A stretch of 64,000 nucleotides of DNA from assembly GCF_014257025.1 (NCBI RefSeq), contig NZ_JACMSF010000004.1:124001-188000 (forward strand), given 5' to 3'. Both the position numbers and the translations under genes were made by a program. Shown here one piece after another: positions 48,489 to 57,720 of the stretch. A model generated the notes under the pieces. The model searched no databases. It saw nothing but the letters and a program-made list of their open reading frames with translations, and was not told where the DNA came from. The DNA comes from Streptomyces cupreus. GTDB taxonomy: Bacteria > Actinomycetota > Actinomycetes > Streptomycetales > Streptomycetaceae. How positions within the stretch are numbered: position 1 is the first letter of the stretch; every line of letters starts with the position of its first letter.

Positions 48489-48725
48489 GGCTCTTCACCA
48501 GGCCAGCCGCGAAAGGCCATGGCGAGGCAGGTAGTCGCGCGCTGGCTACGCGATGGTGAGCACAGGAGTGCCTGTCGTTTCCCAACTCTGCATTAGCAGA
48601 AGGGGACTTGGCACATCACGCGTGTGATAATGCTGTCGGTGGCAGCTGGCTACCTTCTCTTTATCGTGGCGGAGGTTCAGGCGGGTTGAGGGTCTGCCTT
48701 CCTGAGGGGAAGATCCCCGTAACTC

Positions 48726-49898
48726 TCACCCCAGCGACCTTCGCACCGCGTCGACCAGCGACGTTGCACGCACATCGTCGGGGCCCCCGATGATGTGGTT
48801 CATCGCGTAGCCGAACGCGATCCCGTGCTCCGGGTCGGCGAAGCCGAGTGAGCCCCCACGACCGGTGTGGCCGAAAGCATTGGGCCCGGTCATGGGGTTG
48901 GTCTCGGTCGACAGCATGTATCCGGAGCTGAACCGGCTCGGCGCCACCATCACCTGGTCCGCACCGCTTGCCTGCTCCTTGGTCGCCGATGCGAGGGTCT
49001 CCGGAGTGAGCAGGCGTACGCCGTCCACCTCGCCGATCAGGGCGGCGTACATGCGCGCTAGTCCGCGCGCGGTGCCGATGCCGTTGGAGGCCGGGAGTTC
49101 CGCAGCCTGGACCTCGAGCGAGTTGAAGTCGATCTCGGCCGGATCGGTGACCGCGAACGCCCTGTTGCTAAACGAGTTCGGGTCGCGCCACGCCGCGACC
49201 AGTTCGCGGAGTTCCTCGGGGATCGACTCCGGAGGCACGGTGGTGAAATCGACATCGGGCTGCTGATACACCATCCGGCTGACCCGGGCGCGTTCACTCG
49301 CTGGCAACCCGATGAAGAAGTCCAGTCCCAGAGGGCCGGCGATCTCGTCGGCGAAGAAACGGCCCGGCGTGCGGCCGGACACCCGGCGAATCACCTCGCC
49401 GACCAACCAGCCGAAGGTCCTGCCGTGATATCCGTGAGCGGTACCTGGAGTCCACACGGGACGTTGAGCGGCCAATGCGGCCGCCATCGGCTGCCAGGCC
49501 AGCGCCTCGGCCAGCGGAACCGGTTGGTCCAGCGCGACCAAGCCGGCCTGGTGGGAGAGCAGCCAGCGCACCGGGATCTCCGCCTTGCCGTTTGCGGCGA
49601 ACTCCGGCCAGTACTTGGCCACCGGCGCGTCCAGGTCCAGCGCTCCGCGCTGGGCCAGCAGGTGCGCCGCGGTGGCGGTCGCCCCCTTGGTCGCCGAGTA
49701 AACCAACTGCAGCGTGTCCCGTTCCCACGGACGACCGGTGTCGGGGTCGGCTATCCCACCCCACAGGTCCACCACCGGCCGGCCATCCCGGTACACGCAC
49801 ACTGCCGCGCCGACGTCCCCGTGCTGATCGAAGTTCGCCGCGAACGCCTCACCCACCGGCTCGAACCCGTCCGCGACCTCACCGTTGATCGTCGTCAT
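48726..49898 (-). CDS. Serine hydrolase of the beta-lactamase/esterase (EstB) family
   Basis: A 390-residue protein. The catalytic SxxK is VYSATKGAT near residue 70, a Tyr-containing GYHGRTFG segment follows, and the KTG-equivalent HTGRGGS is near the C-terminus, as in class C beta-lactamase-like esterases. There is no signal peptide, so it is likely a cytoplasmic esterase rather than a secreted beta-lactamase. Start ATG 49898 (MTTINGEVADGF) follows an AGGATGG sequence. It is convergent with the PhyH gene, and its first codons are 70 bases from the end of the next XRE-TPR gene. Confidence 0.85.
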   Translation of the reverse strand: MTTINGEVADGFEPVGEAFAANFDQHGDVGAAVCVYRDGRPVVDLWGGIADPDTGRPWERDTLQLVYSATKGATATAAHLLAQRGALDLDAPVAKYWPEFAANGKAEIPVRWLLSHQAGLVALDQPVPLAEALAWQPMAAALAAQRPVWTPGTAHGYHGRTFGWLVGEVIRRVSGRTPGRFFADEIAGPLGLDFFIGLPASERARVSRMVYQQPDVDFTTVPPESIPEELRELVAAWRDPNSFSNRAFAVTDPAEIDFNSLEVQAAELPASNGIGTARGLARMYAALIGEVDGVRLLTPETLASATKEQASGADQVMVAPSRFSSGYMLSTETNPMTGPNAFGHTGRGGSLGFADPEHGIAFGYAMNHIIGGPDDVRATSLVDAVRRSLG

Positions 49899-49969
49899 GC
49901 CGACCATCCTGGCATTTCGGCCGCTCGCACGGAGGGTGGTCCCTCTCGGTGCGCCCAACCTCATCTCGA

Positions 49970-51313
49970 TCAGGATGCGACGGGCAGCGCCTGAAGGCGT
50001 TCACGGAACTCGCGGACGGCCGGAACTGACTTGTGCGGTTCAAGCCGCGCAGAGAACTCCTTCAAGCGGTCCAGGGCCCGCACGGAACTGACCTTGCCTT
50101 CGAGGAGCTCAGCACCGTAGTTGGCGGCGTCGAGCGCGCCGTCCAAGTCGTTACCGGCGAGCCTGGCCTCAGCCAGGCGGCTGGACCGTACGGCCTTGTC
50201 CCGGGGCGCGGCCTTCTTGACGGAGGCCGCCAGCGAACTCGTCGCGCGCTCCACCTGGCCCGAGCGCAACAGGACCTTGCCCTCAGTCGACTTCAACTGC
50301 GCCTCGCCGAACCAGTCGAGCCAGTCCGGGTTTTCCTCCACCGTGTGGCGCTCCCAGAGAGAAGCGGCGCGGTTCAGCGCCGTACCAGCCCTCCAGTGGT
50401 CGCCGTCGCGGGACAGCGCCTCGGCCTTGTGCAGGTAGAGAAAGGACTGGGTGTAGCGCGACAGCGTTCGAGGAGCGTTGTCGATGGCGGTCGAGATGAG
50501 GTCGACTCGCTCGGCGGTCCGTCCGGCCTCGGAGACGTGGACCCCCATCTCCGCCAGGACGAAGGCCCCGAAGGCGTCGTCTCCAGCCGTCCGGGCGCTG
50601 CGCAGGGCCCCGACGTAGTACCGCTGCCCTGCCGATCGCAGCCCCGCATCGTAGGCCATCCAACCAGTCAGGTGCGACACCCGGGCCGCCAGCGCGTACA
50701 GGCGGATGCGGATCTTGTCCGTATAGCGGCCGGCGTCCAGGAGACCGGTGATCAGGGCGAGATCGCCGCGTGCCTGCTCCAGGAGTCGGGCGCCTCCGAG
50801 CTGGTCGTCGAGTGTGCGGAGTGTGCTGATGCGCTGCTCGATCGTCGAGACCATCGTGTCGGTGACGCGATCTCCGTTGAGTGCGGAGGCGAAGGCGGAG
50901 GGCGCCTCAGCCCAGCTCGCTGCGAGCCCCGTCAGGGCCGCGCCTGTGATGGTGAGAAACCCCCGACGGTCCATGCGGCCACTCCCAACCAGATCAGCCA
51001 GAGCCTCGACGGTACCGGCCTCGGTCCAGGGGGCAGTGAGCCCAGTAACTTCCCACACGGGGAGCCACCGCGGCCATCCTTCGGCCTGAACCTGTTCGTA
51101 CGGAACGCGCAGCAGGTCGGCGAGGACGCGCTGAGCATCGGCGTCCGGCTCCTGGCCTTGCTCCCACTTCCAAACGGTCGTGCGATTGGTCGCCAGGGGG
51201 ATACCCAGTTCCTTCCCCCGCGCCTGCATGAGCCTGGCTAGCTCGGCCTTCCCCCATCCGCTCGACTGACGGACGAAGGTCAGTGGGTGCACTGCTAACG
51301 ACTCACCAGTCAT
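49970..51313 (-). CDS. HTH regulator with twin-Arg-like anchor segment and TPR domain
   Basis: A 447-residue regulator with an N-terminal HTH (VRQSSGWGKAELARLMQARG and TTVWKWEQGQEPDADAQR), then DRRGFLTITGAALTGLAASWAEAPSAF, a Tat-like hydrophobic stretch that is a recurring feature of this Streptomyces family and probably not a true signal, then a TPR domain. RBS GGGAGG precedes the ATG. It is divergent from the short zinc-ribbon HTH gene at 51521, with a shared 207-base promoter region. Confidence 0.85.
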   Translation of the reverse strand: MTGESLAVHPLTFVRQSSGWGKAELARLMQARGKELGIPLATNRTTVWKWEQGQEPDADAQRVLADLLRVPYEQVQAEGWPRWLPVWEVTGLTAPWTEAGTVEALADLVGSGRMDRRGFLTITGAALTGLAASWAEAPSAFASALNGDRVTDTMVSTIEQRISTLRTLDDQLGGARLLEQARGDLALITGLLDAGRYTDKIRIRLYALAARVSHLTGWMAYDAGLRSAGQRYYVGALRSARTAGDDAFGAFVLAEMGVHVSEAGRTAERVDLISTAIDNAPRTLSRYTQSFLYLHKAEALSRDGDHWRAGTALNRAASLWERHTVEENPDWLDWFGEAQLKSTEGKVLLRSGQVERATSSLAASVKKAAPRDKAVRSSRLAEARLAGNDLDGALDAANYGAELLEGKVSSVRALDRLKEFSARLEPHKSVPAVREFRERLQALPVAS

Positions 51314-51520
51314 GCCAGGCCTCCCGTCATCCCTGCTCGATGATGGGAGACTACCCACGCTGACGTGCACATGAGGGCCATCAGCGTCGAGAGAAACCCC
51401 CTAGAAACCTTCCCGCCTGGTCACCAGATGGCTTCACTGATTCACCAGGCTGTTCAGCACCCCGCCGGCCAGAGAGCCCGGTTCTGCACGAGATCACCGA
51501 TCTACTGATGGAGCCTCGCC

Positions 51521-52078
51521 ATGCCCTATCCGGCGACGAGCACCCCCTCGTCGACGAGTCGGTCCCCGATCACCACACACCCAGTGGGCGAGGTACTACT
51601 TGGCGCTTCCAACCGGCGGGGTTCATGGACAGAACGCGTCAGCAACTCCGACGAGACGCGAGACGGCCGCCGGTGCCAGCAGTGCGAATGCGTCCTTAGT
51701 CGATATAACGAGGAGCCATATTGCAGCGCCTGTTCACGCAGGAGGCGGCATCTGTCTGAGCCAGCTCCAAGCGTGCCTACCGAGGTATGGGCCCGTACAG
51801 ACATTCAGGAAGCACTGCTCGCTCGCGACTTCGGCAGACTATGTCAACTGGTGCGTGTCGCCAGCAACTTACGGCAGAGTGACATGACTGTACTCACAGG
51901 GCTGAGCCAGGCCTTCTTGTCCATGCTCGAGTCAGGCGCACGCCGGTTGACGAACATAGACAAAATCGTCGAGCTCCTTGCAGGACTCGGTGCTCCAGCG
52001 GAACTCACCGGTCCTATGCTCCGAATGCCGAACTGGATGCGCGATGAGTCCGACGAATCGCCTGGCATGCACGAGTGA
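51521..52078 (+). CDS. Short zinc-ribbon plus HTH regulator, paralogue B
   Basis: A 185-residue protein with a Cys4 ribbon, CQQCECVLSRYNEEPYCSAC, then the HTH LRQSDMTVLTGLSQAFLSMLES and RRLTNIDKIVELL. It is a close paralogue of the genes at 43025 and 52322 (shared SRYN, DFGRLCQLVR, LTGLSQAFLSMLES). RBS TGGAGC precedes the ATG. It is convergent with paralogue C. No TPR domain follows. Confidence 0.82.
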   Translation: MPYPATSTPSSTSRSPITTHPVGEVLLGASNRRGSWTERVSNSDETRDGRRCQQCECVLSRYNEEPYCSACSRRRRHLSEPAPSVPTEVWARTDIQEALLARDFGRLCQLVRVASNLRQSDMTVLTGLSQAFLSMLESGARRLTNIDKIVELLAGLGAPAELTGPMLRMPNWMRDESDESPGMHE

Positions 52079-52321
52079 CTCCATGACACAAGGGTGAACC
52101 TGCCCAAGAACGAGACGCTGGCCCAGGTCGGTGCCGAATTCGGCGTCCCTCCATTTCCATGGTCCTGGCATATCGGGGAGCCGGGCCACGGCCCGCCCTG
52201 AGAGCACTGGGCGAACGGGGCTTGGCTTGCCAGAGCAATGGCGGATTTCCGGGCACGTTGCAGCACGAACCGAATCGGCTCGCTGAGTCGCAACTGAAAC
52301 GGTTTATCTGCCGAGCCAGTC

Positions 52322-52780
52322 CTACAACGGCGAATGTCCCAATGACCCCGAGGGTTCGCCATGGGGTGGAGTGGGGTGCGCTGAGGTCCGCAGCATGGGG
52401 CCAGTGAGCTCGATCGGCACGTCAAGGCCATCGAGCATCATGATGATCTTGTCGATATTGGTGAGCCGCCGTACGCCTGATTCCAGCATCGACAGAAACG
52501 ACTGACCGAGCCCGGTCAACGTGGCCAGGTCTTCTTGTCGTAGCCCTCCAAGGCGGCGGACCAGCACACAGAAGGTCCCAAAGTCCCGCATGGCGAGCGC
52601 CTGTTGAACCTCGGCATCAGACCAAACGTGCGCCAGCGTCGGCGGCTCTTGTGTCCGGCGGATGCACGCGGCGCAGGACGTCTCATCGTTGTAGCGGCTG
52701 AGGTGGCATCCACATCCTTTGCACCGGCGTGTCTGTCGCGGGCGAGGTGCCTCGAAGGTAGTTACAGCCGATACGGACAC
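52322..52780 (-). CDS. Short zinc-ribbon plus HTH regulator, paralogue C
   Basis: A 152-residue protein starting at GTG 52780 with an excellent RBS (GGAGGAGAT). Zinc ribbon CKGCGCHLSRYNDETSCAAC, then HTH LRQEDLATLTGLGQSFLSMLES and RRLTNIDKIIMMLDGL. Closest to paralogues A and B. The three together suggest recent duplication inside this region. Confidence 0.85.
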   Translation of the reverse strand: MSVSAVTTFEAPRPRQTRRCKGCGCHLSRYNDETSCAACIRRTQEPPTLAHVWSDAEVQQALAMRDFGTFCVLVRRLGGLRQEDLATLTGLGQSFLSMLESGVRRLTNIDKIIMMLDGLDVPIELTGPMLRTSAHPTPPHGEPSGSLGHSPL

Positions 52781-52885
52781 ATCTCCTCCGGTTAGTGGGC
52801 ACTCATTCGCGGCCAGTCGCTGGGACGACTGGTGGGGCTATGGCGAGTGCAGGACCATGACATCGGCGACTGGGTAGCTGAGGCA

Positions 52886-53059
52886 TCAGGGGCTCGCCGA
52901 AGATACGGAGGCTCCGACGGCGGCGACGCAGCAGTTGAGTTCGGTGGCCTGGCCGCGCCGCAGTGCGCACACGGAAGCACCGTCCGAGTACGAGTTGGAA
53001 ACCCCAGAGGGCAACGCCATGCGGACCACTGCCCTGCGCTGAGTGCTCGTCAAGTTCAT
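52886..53059 (-). CDS. Possible small DUF397-like protein
   Basis: A 57-residue frame starting with an ATG at 53059 with a GAGG sequence 9 bases ahead. It contains GVSNSYSDGASVC, which resembles the SSYSxGxxxC core of DUF397 proteins, commonly paired with XRE regulators in Streptomyces. Third-position GC is about 80%, supporting coding. The usual C-terminal RDS-GP motif is not in frame, so it may be frameshifted or degenerate. The rest of 52781-53211 shows no gene. Confidence 0.4.
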   Translation of the reverse strand: MNLTSTQRRAVVRMALPSGVSNSYSDGASVCALRRGQATELNCCVAAVGASVSSASP

Positions 53060-53211
53060 GACTAGAAGCCTCAGGTAGGAGACGATGACCATGCGAGGGC
53101 CTGCTCGGGACCCCTGGCGGACCGTATGCGGACCAGAACGGGACCAGGGCCGGCAGCTCTCGGAAAGCGCGGGAACCTGAAGATGCAGACCACGTAGCAG
53201 GGGGCGACGCA

Positions 53212-54543
53212 ATGGCTGGCAACGCCGGCAAGAGCGGCCAGGATCCACGAACGATGCTTGAGTTATTGCTCTCGCAGCAGCCCAAGACGTACGAGGAGAT
53301 CGCCCGCGACTTCGGGGTGCTAGCCCGCAAGATGGGCGAGGACGCGACGCTGACTGCTCGGCATCTTCGGCGTCTTGCCTCCGGTCAGCGGTCCGGGGTC
53401 AACCCCGTTACCCGCCGTGTTCTGCAGATGATGTTCGGCAAACCGCTTGAGGAGCTGCTCAGCCCGTGGGATGGGTCGCTCGTGGCGGGGAGCACGCCTT
53501 CGGGTTTGGTCATTGCGACTGGCCATCCCACCGCAGACAAGGAGCTGATCAACGTGGCTGCACAGCGGGCCCGACGCTTCGCCCTGACGACGGGGCAGAC
53601 CGACCTCACTCCCGAGGCCATGGAACAGGTCCACGCGGACGTTCAACGCCTCGCCATGGAATATCCGCAGCGACCTCTCTCTGAGCTGCTGCCCGACATG
53701 ATCGAGACGCAGGACACCATTTACACCTTGCTCGAGCGCCAGCGGCGCCCTGGGCAAGCGCGCCAGCTTTACCTTCTGGCAGGAGTGACCGGAGGCATGT
53801 TGGCCAAAGCTAGCCACGATCTGGCTGATCCGCACGCCGCGCTGACGCAGGCCCGTACGGCGTTCATGTGCGCGGACCAGGCTGATCACAATGGTTTGCG
53901 GGCGTGGATCCGCGGCGTGCAGTCCCTGGTGGCGTACTGGGCCGGCCGTACTCGAGAGGCCGTGCAGTACGCGCAATCTGGTGCGGAGTTCGCCGCTCTG
54001 GCGGGCAGTACGGCCAAGGTGTGGCTGCCGATGAACGAGGCCCGTGCCTGGGCGGCACTCGGCAACGTCGACAAGTCCCGCGTAGCGATCCAGCGAGCCG
54101 AGGATGCCTGGGCGTCCGTCCAAGAGGACGAGGTGGACGAACTGGGCGGTCTGTGCACGTTCGGCCGGGTGCGCCAGATCTACTACGCGGCTGACGCCCT
54201 GACGTGGCTGCCGTCCGAGGCGGAAGCTGCGCAGGACTACGCCGAGCGGGCTGTGCTGGAGTATGAGGATGAGTCAACTCCGGAATGGGCGTTTGGCGAC
54301 CAAGCTGGTAGCCGGGCCGGCTTGGCGATCGCCCGGATCCGGATGGGCGAGTTGGAGGGCGCGACGGAGGCCGTCCTCCCCGTCCTTGATCTCGCACCCG
54401 AGCAGCGCATCAACGGGATCGTTCACAGTGCGCAGCGAGTACACCGGGCTTTGCGGGACTCTCCGCTGGCCGAGGAAGGATCTGATCTGCAAGAGCAGAT
54501 CGAGATGTTCACCCGTACACCGCTGAAGTCTCTGCCCCGTTGA
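53212..54543 (+). CDS. DNA-binding regulator with TPR domain
   Basis: A 443-residue protein. The N-terminal 75 residues form an HTH-like domain (LARKMGEDATLTARHLRRLASGQRSGVNPVTRRVLQMMFG); then a helical TPR region (TLLERQRRPGQARQLYLLAGVTGGMLAKASHDL and later ARAWAALGNVDKSRVAIQRAEDAW). It is followed directly by the GNAT gene, with its RBS overlapping the stop, so the two genes are co-translated. Confidence 0.85.
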   Translation: MAGNAGKSGQDPRTMLELLLSQQPKTYEEIARDFGVLARKMGEDATLTARHLRRLASGQRSGVNPVTRRVLQMMFGKPLEELLSPWDGSLVAGSTPSGLVIATGHPTADKELINVAAQRARRFALTTGQTDLTPEAMEQVHADVQRLAMEYPQRPLSELLPDMIETQDTIYTLLERQRRPGQARQLYLLAGVTGGMLAKASHDLADPHAALTQARTAFMCADQADHNGLRAWIRGVQSLVAYWAGRTREAVQYAQSGAEFAALAGSTAKVWLPMNEARAWAALGNVDKSRVAIQRAEDAWASVQEDEVDELGGLCTFGRVRQIYYAADALTWLPSEAEAAQDYAERAVLEYEDESTPEWAFGDQAGSRAGLAIARIRMGELEGATEAVLPVLDLAPEQRINGIVHSAQRVHRALRDSPLAEEGSDLQEQIEMFTRTPLKSLPR

Positions 54544-54551
54544 GGAGTCTC

Positions 54552-55097
54552 GTGAACTACCCCCTGCGTCTGAGTGGACAGCGTGTGGTCCTTCGTGAAT
54601 TCACGCTGGACGACGTCGACGACGCACTGAAGATCATCGGCGATGATCGGGTCACACGCTTCTTGTCCTTCGACAGCCGTAGCGGTGACGAGGCTCGGGC
54701 CATGATCGAAGGTGCGGTGAAGCGTGCCCAGGAGTCGCCCCGGACGGAGTTCTACCTGGCGGTGGCGCGCCCCGACGACGACAGCGTGATCGGCTTTGCC
54801 CGTATTGCCTTCGCCGGCGTCAAGGCCGGGAAGTTGGGCTACGCCATCGCGGCGGATGAATGGGGCCGCGGGTACGCAACCGATGCCGCCCGGACGCTCA
54901 CCGACTTCGCCTTCCGAGTCCTCCGACTCCACCGCGTCAGTGCCGCCATCGGCCCGGAGAACCCTGCTTCGATCACGCTGGTGGAACGACTCGGCTTCAC
55001 CCGGGAAGGAGTCCTCCGGGACCACGTCTTCACCAACGGTTCGTGGCGAGACAGCGTCCTGTATTCCGTCCTCGAGCACGAATGGCAGCCCCAGTAG
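54552..55097 (+). CDS. GNAT-family N-acetyltransferase
   Basis: A 181-residue RimJ/RimL-like acetyltransferase transferring acetyl from acetyl-CoA to an amine or protein N-terminus. The acetyl-CoA motif is GYAIAADEWGRGYATDAARTL, and ENPASITLVERLGF follows. The GTG at 54552, with GAGGAG 5 bases ahead, is the start (an upstream TTG at 54540 is less likely). Coupled to the upstream TPR regulator. Confidence 0.9.
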   Translation: MNYPLRLSGQRVVLREFTLDDVDDALKIIGDDRVTRFLSFDSRSGDEARAMIEGAVKRAQESPRTEFYLAVARPDDDSVIGFARIAFAGVKAGKLGYAIAADEWGRGYATDAARTLTDFAFRVLRLHRVSAAIGPENPASITLVERLGFTREGVLRDHVFTNGSWRDSVLYSVLEHEWQPQ

Positions 55098-55398
55098 AAG
55101 GCAGCGGACTCCACCGCTCGGGCCCGGGGGCGGCCTCCGGGAAGGCCGGCCGCCCGCGGCCGACCGGGGTCTGGCCGGCGCGGCCGGCCCTGCCACCGAC
55201 CGGCCTGGTCTCGGCCGACACGGGTTCTTGCCCCGGGCCTTCGCAATGCGGGCCTCGGACCCCGGTGCATAGGGCGAGACCCTGGCTGGATCTGGTGTGT
55301 CCAGCACGACACCTGCCGGGAGTCCGTCACCGACGGTGTGGGCCACGGACGCACTGGTTGCTCCTGTTGGCATCACGGGAGCCGCACTGGGATCCGCC
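55098..55398. other. Intergenic region before the second integrase gene
   Basis: About 300 bases of GC-rich sequence, without a supported gene. Because integrase genes usually point towards their attachment site, the attachment site of the second element may lie here, but I see no tRNA or repeat to prove it. Confidence 0.4.
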
Positions 55399-56976
55399 TC
55401 AGCAACTGCGGGCCGGGCCCGCCATCGTGACTGGTAGCAGCGTATTGATCGATGGCGAGGAAATTGGACTGGACGCGCGTGCGCGCAGGAAATCGTTGAG
55501 CACGCGCACCGGAGACGTCGGACACAGGGCCACTCGGGCGTCGAGCGCCGTCTCCCACTGCTCAGTCAGGCCGAGCATGAGGCGTTTGCGCATGCCGATG
55601 GTGACGTGGGCGTAGCGCGCCGAGGCCGAGCCGTCGATGTGGCCCATGCGCTCGTCCATGAGGACCTTCTCGGTGCCGAGGTCCTCCATCACAGTCCGGT
55701 GGGTGTGGCGGAGGCCATGGGGTGTGAGGCCCTTGGCGATCGGGAGCCAGCAGGCGTCGGCCCTCTCTCGGGCGCCACGTCCTCGCGCCGGGACGCCGGG
55801 CCATGGTTCGCCGAGCAGCGGTACGGGCCGGGCCTCCTGCGGCGCCTTCTTCGGGTACCAGCCCGAGACCGCAGGGGTGAACAGCCAGGTCGCGAAACCG
55901 TTTCGACGCCAGTGGGCAGCGTGCTCCGACACCATCTCACCCCGCACGAACCCGAGGTCTGCGATGGCCTGCTCCACCCTCACCCGCTTGGCTTCGGTGA
56001 CGCGGTCGGAGTGGTTGAGGACGTTGGACACCGTGCCCGTGGAAACTTCGGCACGGCGTGCGACGTCGATGAGCCTCGCACTCTGGTGGCCACCAGTACG
56101 GGCCGCGCCCTGCCCCCGGAAGACGTAGGTCTTGCCGTGACACGGGCAGGGTTTCGGCTTCGTGCGGGCGACGTGGTTGGCGACCAGGGCCGACAGCCAG
56201 TCCATCGCGTCGATGGTGCGGTAGCTGTCGTCCTTGGGCGGACAGCGAACGAGCTCGCCCGTGTCGAGCTCGTACAGCTGCCACTCGACGCGGATCATGC
56301 CTGAGCGGGCGAACTCCGTCTCCAGGCCGACGATTTCGCCCCAGCGAATGCCGGTGTACCCCTTGAGCACTACGGCGACGAACTCGTCGTCGCGGCCGGA
56401 GAGCAGAGAGGCCCGCTCGGCCGTCAGCAGGATACCGAGAGCGTCGGTGACGACCTTCTCCGGACCGCGGTCGCGGGAGCGGCCAGCGCGCTTTCCGCGC
56501 CCTCGCCGCCTGGCCGCCGGGTTCGCCGTGATCAGGCCCTCGTCGATCGCGTCCTCGAAGATCAGGTGGAGCGTCGAGCGCCAAGTCTTGACGCTGGAGG
56601 CCGCATACACGGTCTTCTCCTTCTTCTCCCACAGGGCGACGTCCGTGCGCAGGATGCCAGCGAGCGCCTTGTCCTCGAACTCGGGGAGCAGGTGCTCCTC
56701 GATGTGGCGGCGGTAGTTCTGCATGGTCGAGGCGGCCAGATCCTGGGCCTCATACCATCGGTTCGCGTACTCGCCGAAGGTCTCCTGGCCAAGTGCCGGG
56801 TCACGCCAGTCGCCGCGCCGGTACTTGTTCTCGGCCTCGCTCGCGGCGCGCTGGGCCTCGCCCTTGGTGGCGAACCTGATCGCCTTGCCGCTCTCGTCGA
56901 CGACCGTGAGGTGCTTGCCTGACGCGATCCTGTACCGACCGCGCCAGTAGTTTCCGCGCTTCTCCGCGAAACCCAA
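55399..56976 (-). CDS. int: Tyrosine integrase of a second element, with inserted LacI-type HTH
   Basis: A 525-residue tyrosine recombinase. N-terminal arm-binding and core-binding domains are followed by a catalytic domain: first Arg in GIRWGEIVGLE, HGLRHTHRTVMEDLG with the His-x-x-Arg, and MGHIDGSASARYAHV with the Tyr. Between them, around residues 300-350, is IDVARRAEVSTGTVSNVLNHS, followed by VTEAKRVRVEQAIADLGF, the HTH of LacI-family repressors. The insertion splits the catalytic domain. It may mediate regulation or DNA binding at attachment sites. The excisionase gene lies 48 bases upstream. Confidence 0.9.
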   Translation of the reverse strand: MGFAEKRGNYWRGRYRIASGKHLTVVDESGKAIRFATKGEAQRAASEAENKYRRGDWRDPALGQETFGEYANRWYEAQDLAASTMQNYRRHIEEHLLPEFEDKALAGILRTDVALWEKKEKTVYAASSVKTWRSTLHLIFEDAIDEGLITANPAARRRGRGKRAGRSRDRGPEKVVTDALGILLTAERASLLSGRDDEFVAVVLKGYTGIRWGEIVGLETEFARSGMIRVEWQLYELDTGELVRCPPKDDSYRTIDAMDWLSALVANHVARTKPKPCPCHGKTYVFRGQGAARTGGHQSARLIDVARRAEVSTGTVSNVLNHSDRVTEAKRVRVEQAIADLGFVRGEMVSEHAAHWRRNGFATWLFTPAVSGWYPKKAPQEARPVPLLGEPWPGVPARGRGARERADACWLPIAKGLTPHGLRHTHRTVMEDLGTEKVLMDERMGHIDGSASARYAHVTIGMRKRLMLGLTEQWETALDARVALCPTSPVRVLNDFLRARASSPISSPSINTLLPVTMAGPARSC

Positions 56977-57024
56977 CTTCCGTCTTCCTCCCCCGGCTCC
57001 TGGCTTGCGGCTGGCGCGGGCACG

Positions 57025-57441
57025 CTACGCGACGGACTCGTACCGGGTACGGCGCGGCGGACGGGCCCGCAGACGCCCCGTCGTCGAGGCCGCGGTAGGC
57101 CGGCGAGGCTGGGTGGCACGGGCTCGTGCGGCGGGAGGCGATGTCGCGGCTGGAACAGCCGCCGCGCCGCCGGCGGATCGTGTCGGGCGCTCTTCATTTA
57201 GGCGGACGATCTCGGCGAAGTGTTCGGCGGTGAAGCGGTATGCGCGGCCGACGCGGACATGCGGAATGAGGCTGCGCCGGGCGCGGTCCTTGACCCACCA
57301 GGCAGAGCAGCCGAGGGCTTCGGCGATCTCCTCGGAGCGGTAGAGACGGGGCAAGGAGGCTTCATCCTCGGTGCTGGGACGGAGGCGCACGAGGGCAGGG
57401 GGCATCGCGGAGTGATGCAAGACACCGTGCGGAGCGGTCAT
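57025..57441 (-). CDS. xis: Excisionase / HTH protein of the second element
   Basis: A 138-residue protein with a MerR-like winged HTH (LYRSEEIAEALGCSAWWVKDRARRSLIPHVRVG then YRFTAEHFAEIVRL), followed by a low-complexity basic Pro/Ala/Arg tail of about 45 residues. RBS AAGGAGG precedes the ATG at 57441. It adjoins the integrase in the xis-int order. The tail is longer than in typical excisionases. Confidence 0.85.
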   Translation of the reverse strand: MTAPHGVLHHSAMPPALVRLRPSTEDEASLPRLYRSEEIAEALGCSAWWVKDRARRSLIPHVRVGRAYRFTAEHFAEIVRLNEERPTRSAGGAAAVPAATSPPAARARATQPRRPTAASTTGRLRARPPRRTRYESVA

Positions 57442-57720
57442 CGGACGGCCTCCTTCGGAGATCTTGAAGCGTTCTCCCGAAGGCTCAGCCGATGACGGCT
57501 GCCTTATGCCCCACGCCACCCGCATGCACGCTCAAACCACCCATCGGCGATGGCCTCAACAGCCCGCCGTACACCCCGTCCGTGGACGTGACCACGCCAC
57601 ATAGTTCCCCAAGCTGACGTTCACGGGCATCCTCATAGGGAGCGTGGAGTTGCTCCGTCATGGCCAGCGGACCGGCCACTCCAAGAACGCACGCCCTACT
57701 CTCTCACTCCCTAGTCGCCT

